NCBI RefSeq assembly: GCF_003382685.1
Contig: NZ_KZ859508.1
Location: 16,891-80,890 of the forward strand
Length of the DNA stretch: 64,000 nt
Reading direction: 5' to 3'
Source: Halorussus litoreus
Lineage (GTDB): Archaea; Halobacteriota; Halobacteria; Halobacteriales; Haladaptataceae
The notes below the pieces were generated by a model, which saw nothing but the letters and a program-made list of their open reading frames with translations, had not been told where the DNA came from and searched no databases. Both the position numbers and the translations under genes were made by a program. Below are positions 35,791-44,771 of the stretch, piece by piece (positions within the stretch are counted from its first letter, which is position 1; each line of letters opens with the position of its first letter).

Positions 35791-36141
35791 TCAGTTACCT
35801 TCGGAGTCATCGTACACCTTCCCGAGGTAGTGCCATCGGTACTTGCCATTCCCACCGTCGATCTCGGGTTCCCAGTTGACCCTGTAGGCGAACGGTCCGC
35901 GTGCTTGACCCGTTTCGTCCGGACGTTCGACGACGACGATCGTGTAGCCGTCGTGGTCTTCCACGCGAACGAGTTCTTCCCCGCGTCGGGATTCGATTGC
36001 ATCCGTGAGGGGCGGATGCTCTCGGAGGAGTTGCTGGGCGTAATGGATGATATCCCTGAGTTGGCCGTCACTGCTGTCTTCGAGTCCAGCGATGACTCGT
36101 TCAGGGACGTTTTCAGGGGGGTTCGTATCCGATGATGTCAT
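35791..36141 (-). CDS. Small acidic protein at the head of the Trk cluster
   Basis: This 116-residue soluble protein has an N-terminal half that is helical (VPERVIAGLEDSSDGQLRDI and so on). The C-terminal half is beta-rich and aromatic (YTIVVVERPDETGQARGPFA, then YRVNWEPEID and KYRWHYLGKVYDD), like a small domain binding a ligand or protein partner. It is conserved-looking in composition, but I recognise no named family. It precedes trkA1 by 44 bases and probably heads the operon; relatives also occur away from Trk genes as far as I recall. Confidence 0.75.
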   Translation of the reverse strand: MTSSDTNPPENVPERVIAGLEDSSDGQLRDIIHYAQQLLREHPPLTDAIESRRGEELVRVEDHDGYTIVVVERPDETGQARGPFAYRVNWEPEIDGGNGKYRWHYLGKVYDDSEGN

Positions 36142-36550
36142 ACGTTGAGGTGGGCCATTGGCGGTACTAGTCGCGCTACGCGGACTCCGATGGCCGGCGA
36201 AGCGATTTTTCGAGCGATATGTTTACTATCACTGAATCTGTCCACTTCACCCTGAATTTCCGCTCCACTATAAATATTGGTATCTCATTTCGTTCGGGGA
36301 AATCTAGCGCCCCTCAATTTTTGAATTGCAAATCGAGTCACCAGTCGAACAGTGATACGCGTGCGAAAGGCGGTTCCGTCGACCGATTCCGAGAAGTTCG
36401 GATGTGGTGCCTTGGTCCGAGGAGTAATCTCCGTGACCATGCTCTCGTCACTACTCTCGGCATCACCGCCGGGTATCGCGACCGTCGCGATCCGTCTTTT
36501 AGGACAGATTTACAGGGAAGGCCTTTACTTGTCCCACTCGTAATTCCGCT
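36142..36550. other. Divergent regulatory region of the Trk cluster
   Basis: This 409-base gap lies between the minus-strand Trk operon and its plus-strand Lrp-like regulator. It is clearly AT-rich in 36215-36330 (CACTATAAATATTGG near 36266 is a strong TATA-like site). CCTTTACTTG at 36522-36531, 20-30 bases before the regulator ATG, could be that gene's TATA box. There is no coding frame of note. Confidence 0.5.
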
Positions 36551-37294
36551 ATGGCTCACCGCGTCGACGAGATCGACAAACGAATCCTCTATTATCTGGC
36601 GCTGGACGCTCGGAACACGGCGACGTCGGATATCGCCGAGGAGATGGAAGTGACACCGGCGACGATCCGGAATCGGATCAAACAGCTCGAAGAGCAGGGC
36701 ATCCTTCGAGGGTATCTCGCAGACATCGATTACAAATCCGTCGAAGGATTCGTCACCTATCAGTTTCGCTGTACGGCCTCCATCCCGGACCGAGCCCGAC
36801 TGGCTCAGTCGGCCCTCGAGATTTCCGGCGTCGTAACCGTTCGGGAACTGATGTCCGGATCTGCGAACTTGGAGATCACGGTCGTCGGAGCCGACACCGA
36901 CGACATCAACCAGATCGCGGGCGAACTCTCGGACTTGGACCTCGAGATCGAAGAAGAGAGCGTCGTCGAAGGCACGTACCACACGCCGTACAACCCGTTC
37001 GGCCCGGAGAAGGTGCCGAAGGGGCCGTCGTTGACGGACTTCATGAGTTTGGCCGGGGACGCGGAGGTCGTCGAATTCACGGTTTCGGAGGGGGCCGAGA
37101 TCGCGGGTCTGACTATCGAACAGGCGGTCGACCGGGACCTGTTGGCCGACGAGATGCTCGTCGTCGGCATCGAACGCGACGGGGATGTCCTCACTCCCAA
37201 GGGTGAAACCGTAATTCAAACCGGAGACGTGGTTTCCCTGTTCTCGAAGGCACCCTTGGCGAAGAATTCGTTGGAGGTATTCGGGACGCAGTGA
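36551..37294 (+). CDS. Lrp/AsnC-type regulator fused to a TrkA_C domain
   Basis: This 247-residue one-component regulator has three parts. An N-terminal winged helix is at about 5-60 (IDKRILYYLALDARNTATSD, TPATIRNRIKQLEEQGIL). A central ferredoxin-like Lrp ligand domain is at about 65-140 (VTYQFRCTASIPDRARLAQS, ANLEITVVGADTDD). A C-terminal TrkA_C/RCK_C domain is at about 165-240 (VEFTVSEGAEIAGLTIEQAV, TPKGETVIQTGDVVSLFS). The last domain is the same type as in the adjacent TrkA proteins, so regulator and channel subunits may sense the same ligand. Divergent placement from the Trk operon makes it the likely regulator. Confidence 0.88.
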   Translation: MAHRVDEIDKRILYYLALDARNTATSDIAEEMEVTPATIRNRIKQLEEQGILRGYLADIDYKSVEGFVTYQFRCTASIPDRARLAQSALEISGVVTVRELMSGSANLEITVVGADTDDINQIAGELSDLDLEIEEESVVEGTYHTPYNPFGPEKVPKGPSLTDFMSLAGDAEVVEFTVSEGAEIAGLTIEQAVDRDLLADEMLVVGIERDGDVLTPKGETVIQTGDVVSLFSKAPLAKNSLEVFGTQ

Positions 37295-37309
37295 GAGTGT
37301 CGGACTGAG

Positions 37310-37860
37310 CACGCCGGAACCGCTGTCGATTCCCAGCGGCACATCGTGTTTGACGCTCCATCTGCCGTCGGATGCTCCTGGTTATCCTGAATCGCTGTCA
37401 AGTCATCTCGTACGTCGGAACTGGCGAGAGGTACGCCAGCTCCCGATTATGAACGTCTGCGAACACCTGATTTACGTAGAATCCTCGGTCGAACAATCAC
37501 CGTGTCCAAATCGACGAACCGCTCGGCACTGTCCAGTAGTCAGCTCACCGGAGCGGCTTTCGAGTACGACGGGAGAACCGTCAGGCTCCCACGCGGAGTC
37601 CTCTTTGCCCGACTCGCTACCGAGGGCAATCGGTGCGTGGTCTCCGACCAGCGTGATGGTCGCGTACTTGTACCCTCGCTTGTACTCGCCGTCTTTCTCG
37701 TACCCGCTCTCCATCTTCGGCTAATCTGGCTTGGCGACGCCTGCCTTCTTCTTCCCACAGCCAGACGTGGGACTGCTCGTGTGTGATGTCGATAGCTGCA
37801 ATCGTCTCTCAGAGTCTGGGAGTAGCACTTGTAAACGACCAGAAACGGCAGTAACGCACC
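37310..37860 (-). mobile_element. Decayed ISH-type DDE transposase remnant
   Basis: On the minus strand, fragments of one transposase appear in different frames. They are IAAIDITHEQ (near 37775-37800), then EYKRGYKYATITLVGDHAPI with an altered continuation SAWEPDGSP (37560-37714). Next are FYVNQVFADVHNRELAYLSP with VPTYE (37410-37475), and DDLTAIQDNQEHPTAD with PLGIDS (37315-37400). Several frameshifts and stops separate them. I recall the same phrases from intact haloarchaeal ISH transposases, but cannot name the IS family. No terminal inverted repeats were identified. It lies between the Trk regulator and the MMPL operon. Confidence 0.75.
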
Positions 37861-37986
37861 ACAGCGTGCTACTCCAGCGACTTGGGAATAACCGGTGAAT
37901 CTAAAGCCATCGCGCCGAAAGAATCGAATACTGCAAAATACGCTGTCAACGAAGTGCCACAGCACATCTACGATACACCACCTGAA

Positions 37987-38442
37987 ATGACCGAGCAAAA
38001 TGTTGAGCAGAATCGGCTATCACTAATCCCGTCGGAGAACTTATTCCCAAATTCATCTACTGAAATCGATCGGCGGTCGTCCGAGGAACTCGACGAACCC
38101 GGCCTCCCGACGGTGTTGAAATCCCTCGACGACGATAAATGTCGAACCATACTCTCGCTACTGGCCGACCCGAAATCTGCCAGCGAACTCTGTGAGGAGT
38201 GCGGTCTCTCACGTTCGACGGTGTATCGGAAGCTCGACTTGCTCCGTGAATCGATGCTCGTCCGTGAATACACCGAGGTTCGGCATGACGGACCCAACGC
38301 GACTCTCTACGAACGCGATTTTACTGATATCTCAATCAGCGTCACCGATGACGAGTTCACGATAGAGGTATCCCGACCCGAAGAAGACCCAGAAGACCGC
38401 ATGGCAACGTTCTGGTCTGCAATGAAGGAGGAATCAAAATGA
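37987..38442 (+). CDS. Winged-helix transcriptional regulator (HTH_20/ArsR-like)
   Basis: This 151-residue protein has a winged HTH at about 45-115: DDDKCRTILSLLADPKSASE, then LCEECGLSRSTVYRKLDLLRE. A C-terminal beta-rich segment follows (TLYERDFTDISISVTDDEFT). I chose the ATG at 37987 since the frame upstream runs into the IS remnant and is not coding. The stop overlaps the start of the membrane gene (ATGA). The pairing of such an HTH with a small membrane protein and an MMPL exporter is a recurrent haloarchaeal arrangement, and it probably controls the exporter. Confidence 0.87.
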   Translation: MTEQNVEQNRLSLIPSENLFPNSSTEIDRRSSEELDEPGLPTVLKSLDDDKCRTILSLLADPKSASELCEECGLSRSTVYRKLDLLRESMLVREYTEVRHDGPNATLYERDFTDISISVTDDEFTIEVSRPEEDPEDRMATFWSAMKEESK

Positions 38443-38714
38443 ACCTCTCTATCGTGTTACTCGGCGTCGTGAAGATCACTGCACTCGTTCTCGGGGGAAT
38501 TGTGTCTCTGATGGCGTACAGAGCTTATAATCGCACCCGAATCGCGGGCCTCCAGTTCTTTGCGATAGGATTAGCAGTCATCACACTTGGAACGTTTCTC
38601 GTTGGAGTCTTCCATCACATCGGAGGAGCGTCCACTATCACCGGGATGACTCTCGAGAGTGTGATCATCAGCATTGGATTCGTCGTGATGATATACGGGC
38701 TCAACCAGACGTAG
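38439..38714 (+). CDS. Small membrane protein paired with HTH regulator (DUF7521-like)
   Basis: This 91-residue protein has three membrane helices (about 4-24, 36-58 and 68-88) and a basic loop YRAYNRTRIAGLQFF after the first. Its ATG sits in the ATGA overlap with the upstream regulator gene, so the pair is co-translated. It matches the general picture of the haloarchaeal DUF7521 family, a name given from memory. It might anchor or modulate the regulator at the membrane, but the sequence does not prove this. Confidence 0.78.
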   Translation: MNLSIVLLGVVKITALVLGGIVSLMAYRAYNRTRIAGLQFFAIGLAVITLGTFLVGVFHHIGGASTITGMTLESVIISIGFVVMIYGLNQT

Positions 38715-38908
38715 AATCAGGTCTGTCGTCGCCGACGGTCGCTACGCCAGTCGGAACGTTTGAAGCTACGACTGGTTCTCCCACATCTTGGGACACTTCC
38801 ATCGCTTCTTATCAACCCCCATCGAAATGCGCATATGTACACGTCCGATACAGAACGCAGTCAATTAGACATCCTATGCTCTGGCATAGCCGGGGGTGTC
38901 GGTAATCG

Positions 38909-41509
38909 ATGAAGCGAAGCCCTACTTCTGCGTACGCGGATCTCCTCGCATCGCGGAGCAGATTGATAATCGTACTGTTGCTCGTCATCAGTGCCGTCGT
39001 TGGTGCTGGCGCGATTGTCGGCACCACTGAGGAAGGCCAGATCGGTCAAGCCGGTATCGATTCTCCGGAACAGGCGGCACTTGACCGTATCGAAGCGACG
39101 TACGAGACGAACGATGCAGTTGTTGCACAGGTTGTTATCAGGGACGAGGGAGGGGACGTTCTCACCCGCGAATCGTTACTTAAAACTCTCCGTCTTCAGC
39201 AGGAACTCCGAGAAAACGAATCGGTCAATGCGACACTTCGTGACGGAACGGGGATGGTCGGCATCGAGAATATCGTTGCGAACGTTGCGTACGCACACCA
39301 ACAGCGTAGCGGTTCGTCAACTAACGCCAGTGATTCTGGAAACAGTACGTCGATGGCAAGACAGGGTCAGCCGTCAGCACCGACACTCGACCAGCAGATC
39401 ACAGCACTTGCATCCAGCACCGACGAGGAAGTCGAAACGTATCTCAGCCGAATCCTCGGCCACGACGCGTCTGTTCCCGGCAACGAGCCAACTCAATTTC
39501 TGCCGACGGATTACGAACCAGGGACGACGAGTGCAGACGCGAGAACGACTCTCGTCTTTCAGCAGAGTCCGAGCAGTTCGACTACGACCACCGAATCGGT
39601 GAACGATGCACAGCTGGTCATCAGTTCTCTCGTCGAGAAGCGCTTCGACGATGCGTTCGTGTTCGGGCAGGGTCTCATCGATGCGGAATCCTCGCAGGCC
39701 ATCGGCGACACGTTCATCATCATCACGCCCGTCGCAATCGTTCTCTTGCTCACCGTCCTCACGATTGCCTACCGCGACCTCGTCGACGTTCTCGTGAGTA
39801 TATTCGGCGTGGCCGTCGTGTTGGTGTGGTACGCTGGCATACAGGGGTGGCTCGAGATTCCGTCGAATTCGACCCTGATCGCCGTTCCGTTCTTGCTTAT
39901 CGGCCTCAGTATCGACTATTCGCTTCACGTCGTCATGCGCTACCGCGAAGCCCGAGAGGGGTCGCTCGACACCGACGATGAGAACGTCGGTCGACGAGAT
40001 CCCGCGACAGCGATGCGTCTCGGAATCGTTGGGGTCGTTCTCGCCCTCGCTACCGCCGCCTTTTCGACGGCTGTCGGGTTCCTCTCGAACTACGTCAGTC
40101 CGCTGGGCTCAATTCGGGATTTCGCCATCCTGAGTGGTGTGGGAATCGTCGCCATCTTCGTCGTTTTCGCCGCGCTTGTCCCAGCTGTCAAACTCGAACT
40201 CGAACGGTTTTTCGACCGCCGTGGCCGCGACCGGCATACCTCCGCCGTCGGCGTCGGTTCGGGCCGGTTGAACCGTGTTCTCTCGGGTACCGCTACGCTT
40301 GCCCGGCGAGCCCCCCTCGTCGTCATCGTTCTCTCGTTACTCCTCGCCTCCGCAGGGACGTACGGCGCGACAAGTATCGACACCGAGTTCAACCAAGCCG
40401 ATTTCATCCCGCAGGATGCGCCGTCGTGGATGGAGTCTCTCCCGGAACCGTTCGCACCCGGTGCGTACGAGGTGAGTGAGAACCTTGCGTACCTCAGTGA
40501 CAATTTCCGCCAACGTGGAGAGGGATCAGAAGGCCAGATATTGATACGCGGGAACGTGACCGCACCAGCACTCCTTACCGCGACCGACGATGTGGTCCGC
40601 AATACGAACCGCAGCGGGACAGTCGTCGTCGGTTCCGATGGACGAGCAGCTATCGAAAGTCCAACGTCCGTCCTTCGAGCTGTCGCTTCGGAAAATCAAA
40701 CGGTAGCGGATGCAATTGCGGCCCGTGACGTAGATGGTGACGGCCTCCCGGACAGAGATGTCGCGGCGGTCTATGACCTGCTGTTCGATACTGCTCCCGA
40801 ACGAGCATCGTCGGTTCTCTATCGTGCCGAGAACGGGTCATACGAATCTGCACGGCTAATTGTCGGCGTGCAGGGCGACGCCTCGGCTCAGTCGGTCGCA
40901 AGGGACGTACGAGACATTTCCTCGACCATTGTACAGGACGTCCCAGTACGAGCTGTTGCAACGGGTGGTCCGGTCATCACTGCCGTCGTCCAAAGTGCGC
41001 TGTTCGAAACGCTCGTCGAAGGATTTGCTATCACCCTTGGAGTCATTCTTGTCCTTCTTGTCGGTATGTACTGGTGGCGGTACCGCGCGCCGGGGCTGGG
41101 TGTCGTGACGCTCGCGCCCGTGCTGATCGCACTCGCGTGGTTGCTCGGTACCATGTCCATGCTCGATATCCCATTCAACAGCGAGACCGTCGTGATCACG
41201 AGCCTAGCGATTGGTCTCGGCGTGGATTACAGCATTCACGTCAGTGAGCGGTTCGTCGACGAACGCGCTCGCCACGATTCGCTCGCCGAAACACTGGCAA
41301 CAGCACTCGAAGGAACTGGTGGTGCATTGCTCGGAAGTGCAGTGACGACTGCGGCAGGCTTTGGGGTGCTCGCACTGGCGCTGTCACCCCCGCTCCAACG
41401 CTTCGGCATCGTCACTGGGTTGAGTATCGTCTACGCGTTCATAGCGTGCGTGACGGTACTTCCGTGCCTGCTCGTGGTTCGGGAGCGCGTGCTCACACGA
41501 GTGGCCTGA
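38909..41509 (+). CDS. MMPL/RND-family exporter
   Basis: This is an 866-residue RND-superfamily transporter. Membrane helix 1 (about 18-38) and a first outer domain (40-250, with a Ser/Thr-rich loop SGSSTNASDSGNSTS) are followed by five helices (255-440). Helix 7 comes near 467-487, then a second outer domain (490-690) and the last five helices (695-860). The duplicated intramembrane signatures IGLSIDYSLHVVMRYREARE and IGLGVDYSIHVSERFVDERA, each with the Asp-Tyr-Ser proton-relay motif, are intact. It probably exports lipids or hydrophobic compounds by proton exchange. It lies 194 bases after the HTH-membrane pair. Confidence 0.9.
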   Translation: MKRSPTSAYADLLASRSRLIIVLLLVISAVVGAGAIVGTTEEGQIGQAGIDSPEQAALDRIEATYETNDAVVAQVVIRDEGGDVLTRESLLKTLRLQQELRENESVNATLRDGTGMVGIENIVANVAYAHQQRSGSSTNASDSGNSTSMARQGQPSAPTLDQQITALASSTDEEVETYLSRILGHDASVPGNEPTQFLPTDYEPGTTSADARTTLVFQQSPSSSTTTTESVNDAQLVISSLVEKRFDDAFVFGQGLIDAESSQAIGDTFIIITPVAIVLLLTVLTIAYRDLVDVLVSIFGVAVVLVWYAGIQGWLEIPSNSTLIAVPFLLIGLSIDYSLHVVMRYREAREGSLDTDDENVGRRDPATAMRLGIVGVVLALATAAFSTAVGFLSNYVSPLGSIRDFAILSGVGIVAIFVVFAALVPAVKLELERFFDRRGRDRHTSAVGVGSGRLNRVLSGTATLARRAPLVVIVLSLLLASAGTYGATSIDTEFNQADFIPQDAPSWMESLPEPFAPGAYEVSENLAYLSDNFRQRGEGSEGQILIRGNVTAPALLTATDDVVRNTNRSGTVVVGSDGRAAIESPTSVLRAVASENQTVADAIAARDVDGDGLPDRDVAAVYDLLFDTAPERASSVLYRAENGSYESARLIVGVQGDASAQSVARDVRDISSTIVQDVPVRAVATGGPVITAVVQSALFETLVEGFAITLGVILVLLVGMYWWRYRAPGLGVVTLAPVLIALAWLLGTMSMLDIPFNSETVVITSLAIGLGVDYSIHVSERFVDERARHDSLAETLATALEGTGGALLGSAVTTAAGFGVLALALSPPLQRFGIVTGLSIVYAFIACVTVLPCLLVVRERVLTRVA

Positions 41510-41896
41510 GCATCTCCTTGGGTCGCACACGCGTTCTTCTTTCCACGCGAGACTGTAGTTTCTCAGCCGGGTCGATTACGTTGCGATTCAGCGACCAATC
41601 TGAAGTGAAGCCGATTGTGCACACCTGCTCACGGGTGATGCACGAGGAACTATCTACTCCGTTCCTGTGTCGAAGTTGACGCGAGCACCTGTTGATTCCC
41701 GTCTGCAGGATTCATGTTGGAATGGTGGCGATTCGTAGGAATCCAAATGCAGGATCTGTGCGAGCGGTCTCGTACTGATTTGCTATCGCGATAAATAGTT
41801 TATCTGAACGGCGTCAGACGCTCGTCTTGCTCGTTCGGATGAGTCAGAACGGGATAGTCGAGCAGGCTGAGAACGAAAAATCGGAACTCTGCCGAC
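41510..41896. other. Gap between convergent genes with a short palindrome
   Basis: This 387-base region is AT-rich at its right end. GATAAATAGTTTATC (41790-41804) is a perfect inverted repeat of six bases around a three-base centre. A short plus-strand frame from ATG 41839 (MSQNGIVEQAENEKSELCRL) runs into the antisense of the next gene and is not called. No transposon ends or RNA genes are recognised. Confidence 0.45.
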
Positions 41897-43072
41897 TTAC
41901 GATGCTGGTCGAACCTCGCTCGCGTCGCGCCGCCGGGTCGCGGCCACCGAGCAGTCGCCGGCGACGAACAGCCCCAGCACCTCCTCGCCCAACGCGACGC
42001 TCACGCGGACGCACCACGGGTCCTCGGAGACGACGGTCTCGCGCCACTCGCTCCCGACGTTCCAGATCGGCCGGTCGCGGACGTTGCGCTGGTGGTCGTG
42101 GAAGAACGCGATCACGGCGGGGTGTTCGAGCACCGCGAGGGTGACTGGACAGTGGAGCCGACAGCCACACTGCGCGCAGTCGAGGCGGACCTGCGCGCGG
42201 TCGGCCTCGGCGTCGGGCAGTCGCTCGGTCACCGACTCGGGCGGGCGCGCCAGCGAGGCGTCCATCGTGGCGGCGCACTCCGGGCAGATTCCATCGGACA
42301 TCGTGGAGAGCCGGTGGCGGTGGTGGCGGTCGAACGCGTCGAGCAGGTGCGCGGGGTCCCGATCCCGGCGCGCGCTCGGCGGGAACGGCAGGGTCAGCAC
42401 GGTGCGCTCGCAGTCCGCGCAGGCGACCGCGACGTAGTTGGCCTCGCAGGTGGCCGCGAGCGCGCCGTCCTCGCAGAGCGGGCACGGGTCACCGGTCGGC
42501 ACGGGACCGAACGACACGCGCTCGGTGTACGTGCCCGCGAGGATGGCCCGCGCGACCTGTAGCCCGGCGTAGGTCAGCGCGTAGCGGTCGCCCTCCTCGC
42601 CGGTCTTGTGGAGGAAACTATCCGTGAGCTGTCGCAGGTGGTAGGCGAACCCGGCCGTGGTGTCGGCGGGGCTGGCCTCGAACAGCTCGGAGAAAGTCAT
42701 CGTTCGACCGGATACGTCGTGGTCGTCGGTCGCGTCGTCACTCTCTTCGGATTCGGCGTCGACGAGCGCGCGGAGGACGGCCATCCGGACCTCGTTGCCC
42801 AGCGCCTCGAACGCGTCGCTCGGGTCGCCGGATTCGACTTCGGGGTCCGGAAGCGTGATTTCGGGGTCGGCGATTTCGACTTCGGGTTCCGCGAGTTCGA
42901 CTTCCGAGTCGGAATTTGCGGAGTCGGCAGGTTCGACGTAGGAGTGTGCAGATTCGTCGGCCTCCGACGGTTTGGAGACGCTCGCCTCCTGGGGTGTCGC
43001 GTCCGTAGGTGGCGCATCTGCGGTTGTCGCGCCCCCGGCGTCGCCCGCGTCTTCCGTGCCAACGTCGCTCAT
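41897..43072 (-). CDS. ArsR-like regulator with zinc-binding C-terminal domain
   Basis: This is a 391-residue protein. The first 85 residues are disordered and acidic, with a five- to seven-residue repeat (ELAEPEVEIADPEITLPDPE). Residues 87-180 are a winged helix of the haloarchaeal ArsR type (DAFEALGNEVRMAVLRALVD, FAYHLRQLTDSFLHKTGEEG). Residues 195-320 carry three Cys-x-x-Cys pairs (CPLCEDGALAATCE, CADCERT, CPECAAT, CAQCGCRLHC), probably a zinc-stabilised ligand domain like DUF7351 (name from memory). The role is transcription control with an unknown signal. Monocistronic. Confidence 0.83.
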   Translation of the reverse strand: MSDVGTEDAGDAGGATTADAPPTDATPQEASVSKPSEADESAHSYVEPADSANSDSEVELAEPEVEIADPEITLPDPEVESGDPSDAFEALGNEVRMAVLRALVDAESEESDDATDDHDVSGRTMTFSELFEASPADTTAGFAYHLRQLTDSFLHKTGEEGDRYALTYAGLQVARAILAGTYTERVSFGPVPTGDPCPLCEDGALAATCEANYVAVACADCERTVLTLPFPPSARRDRDPAHLLDAFDRHHRHRLSTMSDGICPECAATMDASLARPPESVTERLPDAEADRAQVRLDCAQCGCRLHCPVTLAVLEHPAVIAFFHDHQRNVRDRPIWNVGSEWRETVVSEDPWCVRVSVALGEEVLGLFVAGDCSVAATRRRDASEVRPAS

Positions 43073-43214
43073 GGGGCAGTAGTCGGGGGTCGCGATTTAT
43101 AAGCCCTCGGACGATGTCGGGTCTCGCCTGTAACTGGTCTGCTTGAATATTTCGTCTACAAGAGTCTGTGCTGGCTAATCTTCTCAACTGGCGCGCTAAC
43201 TGATCTCCCGACCG

Positions 43215-43266
43215 GCGCGTGCTGGCGCGAGTTTATCTCGCGCGCGTTGCTCGCGCGCGCCGGGTT
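43215..43266 (-). repeat. Partial dispersed repeat, copy F (outer GC-rich part only)
   Basis: ACCGGCGCGTGCTGGCGCGAG and TCGCGCGCGTTGCTCGCGCG with GCGCCGGG match the outer GC-rich segment of the other dispersed repeats. The GGCTGGGG core is missing. The segment lies in the 298-base gap between the ArsR-like gene and HMG-CoA synthase, where no gene is seen. Confidence 0.5.
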
Positions 43267-43370
43267 TCGAGGTTTGGGATCGGTGCAACAGAGGACTGCG
43301 AAATCGGTACAAGTTCGATGCCGGAAATCGAGGCAAATACTCCAACGAGAAGAATCGACGTTCCGAAGCG

Positions 43371-44708
43371 CTACTCCACGTACTCGTAGGTGCGCTCGTT
43401 CATCCGACCGCGACCCGTGAACACGAACTCGCTCTCGGGAATGGTGAAGTCCTCCAGCTCGACGCTCTTGTCGTGGTTGTGCCGGTCGTGGACGTTCTCG
43501 TACTCCGCGAACGAGAGGTCGTAGCGGTCGTCGATCTGCTCGTCGACGTTGAGCTGGTCGATCTCCTCTTTCCAGCCGTCCCGGACCGTCTCGGCGTGGA
43601 CCTCCGCCTGTGCGCCCGAACCGTACGAGCCGACGCCCAGCACCTCGCCAGCGAGGTCGCGGCCGTCCTCCGCGGCGCGCTTGAGCGCGGCGGCGCGGGC
43701 GATGTGGACCGAGCCAGTGTACCAGTTGCCGACCTCGCGGGAGATGTCCAGCGTCGGCTCGATGGCGGCGTCGTACCACTCCTGATACGCCGCGGTCGAG
43801 CCCAGCGCGTCCATGTGCTCGCGGATGGCCTCCTTGTAGGCCTCCCGATCCTCGTAGTCCTCTTCGCGGGGCTGGAACCCGATCTCCTCGGCGAGATCCT
43901 CCTCGATGGGCGTGTCGCGGATCATGTGCCGGTAGGCCAGCACTGCGGCCTTCCGGACCATCCCGGGGAACGGCGTGTGGAACGGCACGTACGCGAAGTC
44001 GTCGGGGTGGGAGGCTCCCGCGACCGACTCGTAGTCTTCGAGTGCCTCGCGCATCCGGGCGAGGTACACTTGCATCGAGCGCTTGCCGTCGACGCTCGGG
44101 AACTGCTGGTTGGGCTTGAGAAAGTCGGTCTCGTCGGCGCTCCCGTACCCCTGCTCGGTCGACAGCGCGACCAGGCTCGGCTCCTCGGTGATGAGCATGG
44201 CGACCGCGCCCGCGCCCTGAGTGGCCTCGCCGGGGTCCCCGCGGGCGTACAGCGCGGTGTCTGTCGCGACCACGAGCGCCGACCGGCCGCGATTTCGCCC
44301 GGCCTTGATCCAGTTGTACGCGTCGTCCAGACTCTGGGTGCCCGCGATGCAGGCGAACTTTCGCTCGCCCTTGTTGGCGTGGTGGAAGTCACCGTCGTAC
44401 ACCGATTCGAGACAGCCCGCGATGTACGTCGAGACGGGCTTGGAGTTGTCGAACGACGACTCGGTCGCCACGTCGATGCGGCCGATGTCGTCGGGTTTCA
44501 GCCCCTTGCGCTCCATCAGCCGGTGGGCGGCGTTCGCGCCCATGGTGACGATGTCCTCGTGTGCGTCGGGGAACGAACTCGCGTGCAGACCCAGCCCCTT
44601 CGTGTACTTCTCCGGGTCCTCGCCCTTCTCCGGCGCGAACGTCTCGGCGAGGTCGAGTTTGAGCTTCCCCGTCCAGATCTCGATGGCGTCGATACCGACT
44701 GCTGTCAT
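43371..44708 (-). CDS. mvaS: Hydroxymethylglutaryl-CoA synthase
   Basis: The enzyme condenses acetyl-CoA and acetoacetyl-CoA to HMG-CoA, the first committed step toward archaeal isoprenoid lipids. The 445-residue protein has Glu83 in ATESSFDNSK, the acyl-carrying Cys120 in FACIAGTQS, and the histidine in VPFHTPFPGMVRKA (near 245). Further features are the substrate loop NWYTGSVHIARAAAL and the haloarchaeal C-terminal FTGRGRMNERTYEYVE. The ATG at 44708 gives the expected length; an upstream start would add an AT-rich promoter segment. It is monocistronic. No acetyl-CoA acetyltransferase or DUF35 protein is adjacent, unlike in many other archaea. Confidence 0.95.
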   Translation of the reverse strand: MTAVGIDAIEIWTGKLKLDLAETFAPEKGEDPEKYTKGLGLHASSFPDAHEDIVTMGANAAHRLMERKGLKPDDIGRIDVATESSFDNSKPVSTYIAGCLESVYDGDFHHANKGERKFACIAGTQSLDDAYNWIKAGRNRGRSALVVATDTALYARGDPGEATQGAGAVAMLITEEPSLVALSTEQGYGSADETDFLKPNQQFPSVDGKRSMQVYLARMREALEDYESVAGASHPDDFAYVPFHTPFPGMVRKAAVLAYRHMIRDTPIEEDLAEEIGFQPREEDYEDREAYKEAIREHMDALGSTAAYQEWYDAAIEPTLDISREVGNWYTGSVHIARAAALKRAAEDGRDLAGEVLGVGSYGSGAQAEVHAETVRDGWKEEIDQLNVDEQIDDRYDLSFAEYENVHDRHNHDKSVELEDFTIPESEFVFTGRGRMNERTYEYVE

Positions 44709-44771
44709 GTCCCCTACTCCGTCGACCACGTATAATATTTTGTCGATGCGGTATTCGTCGAACGTCGAAAG

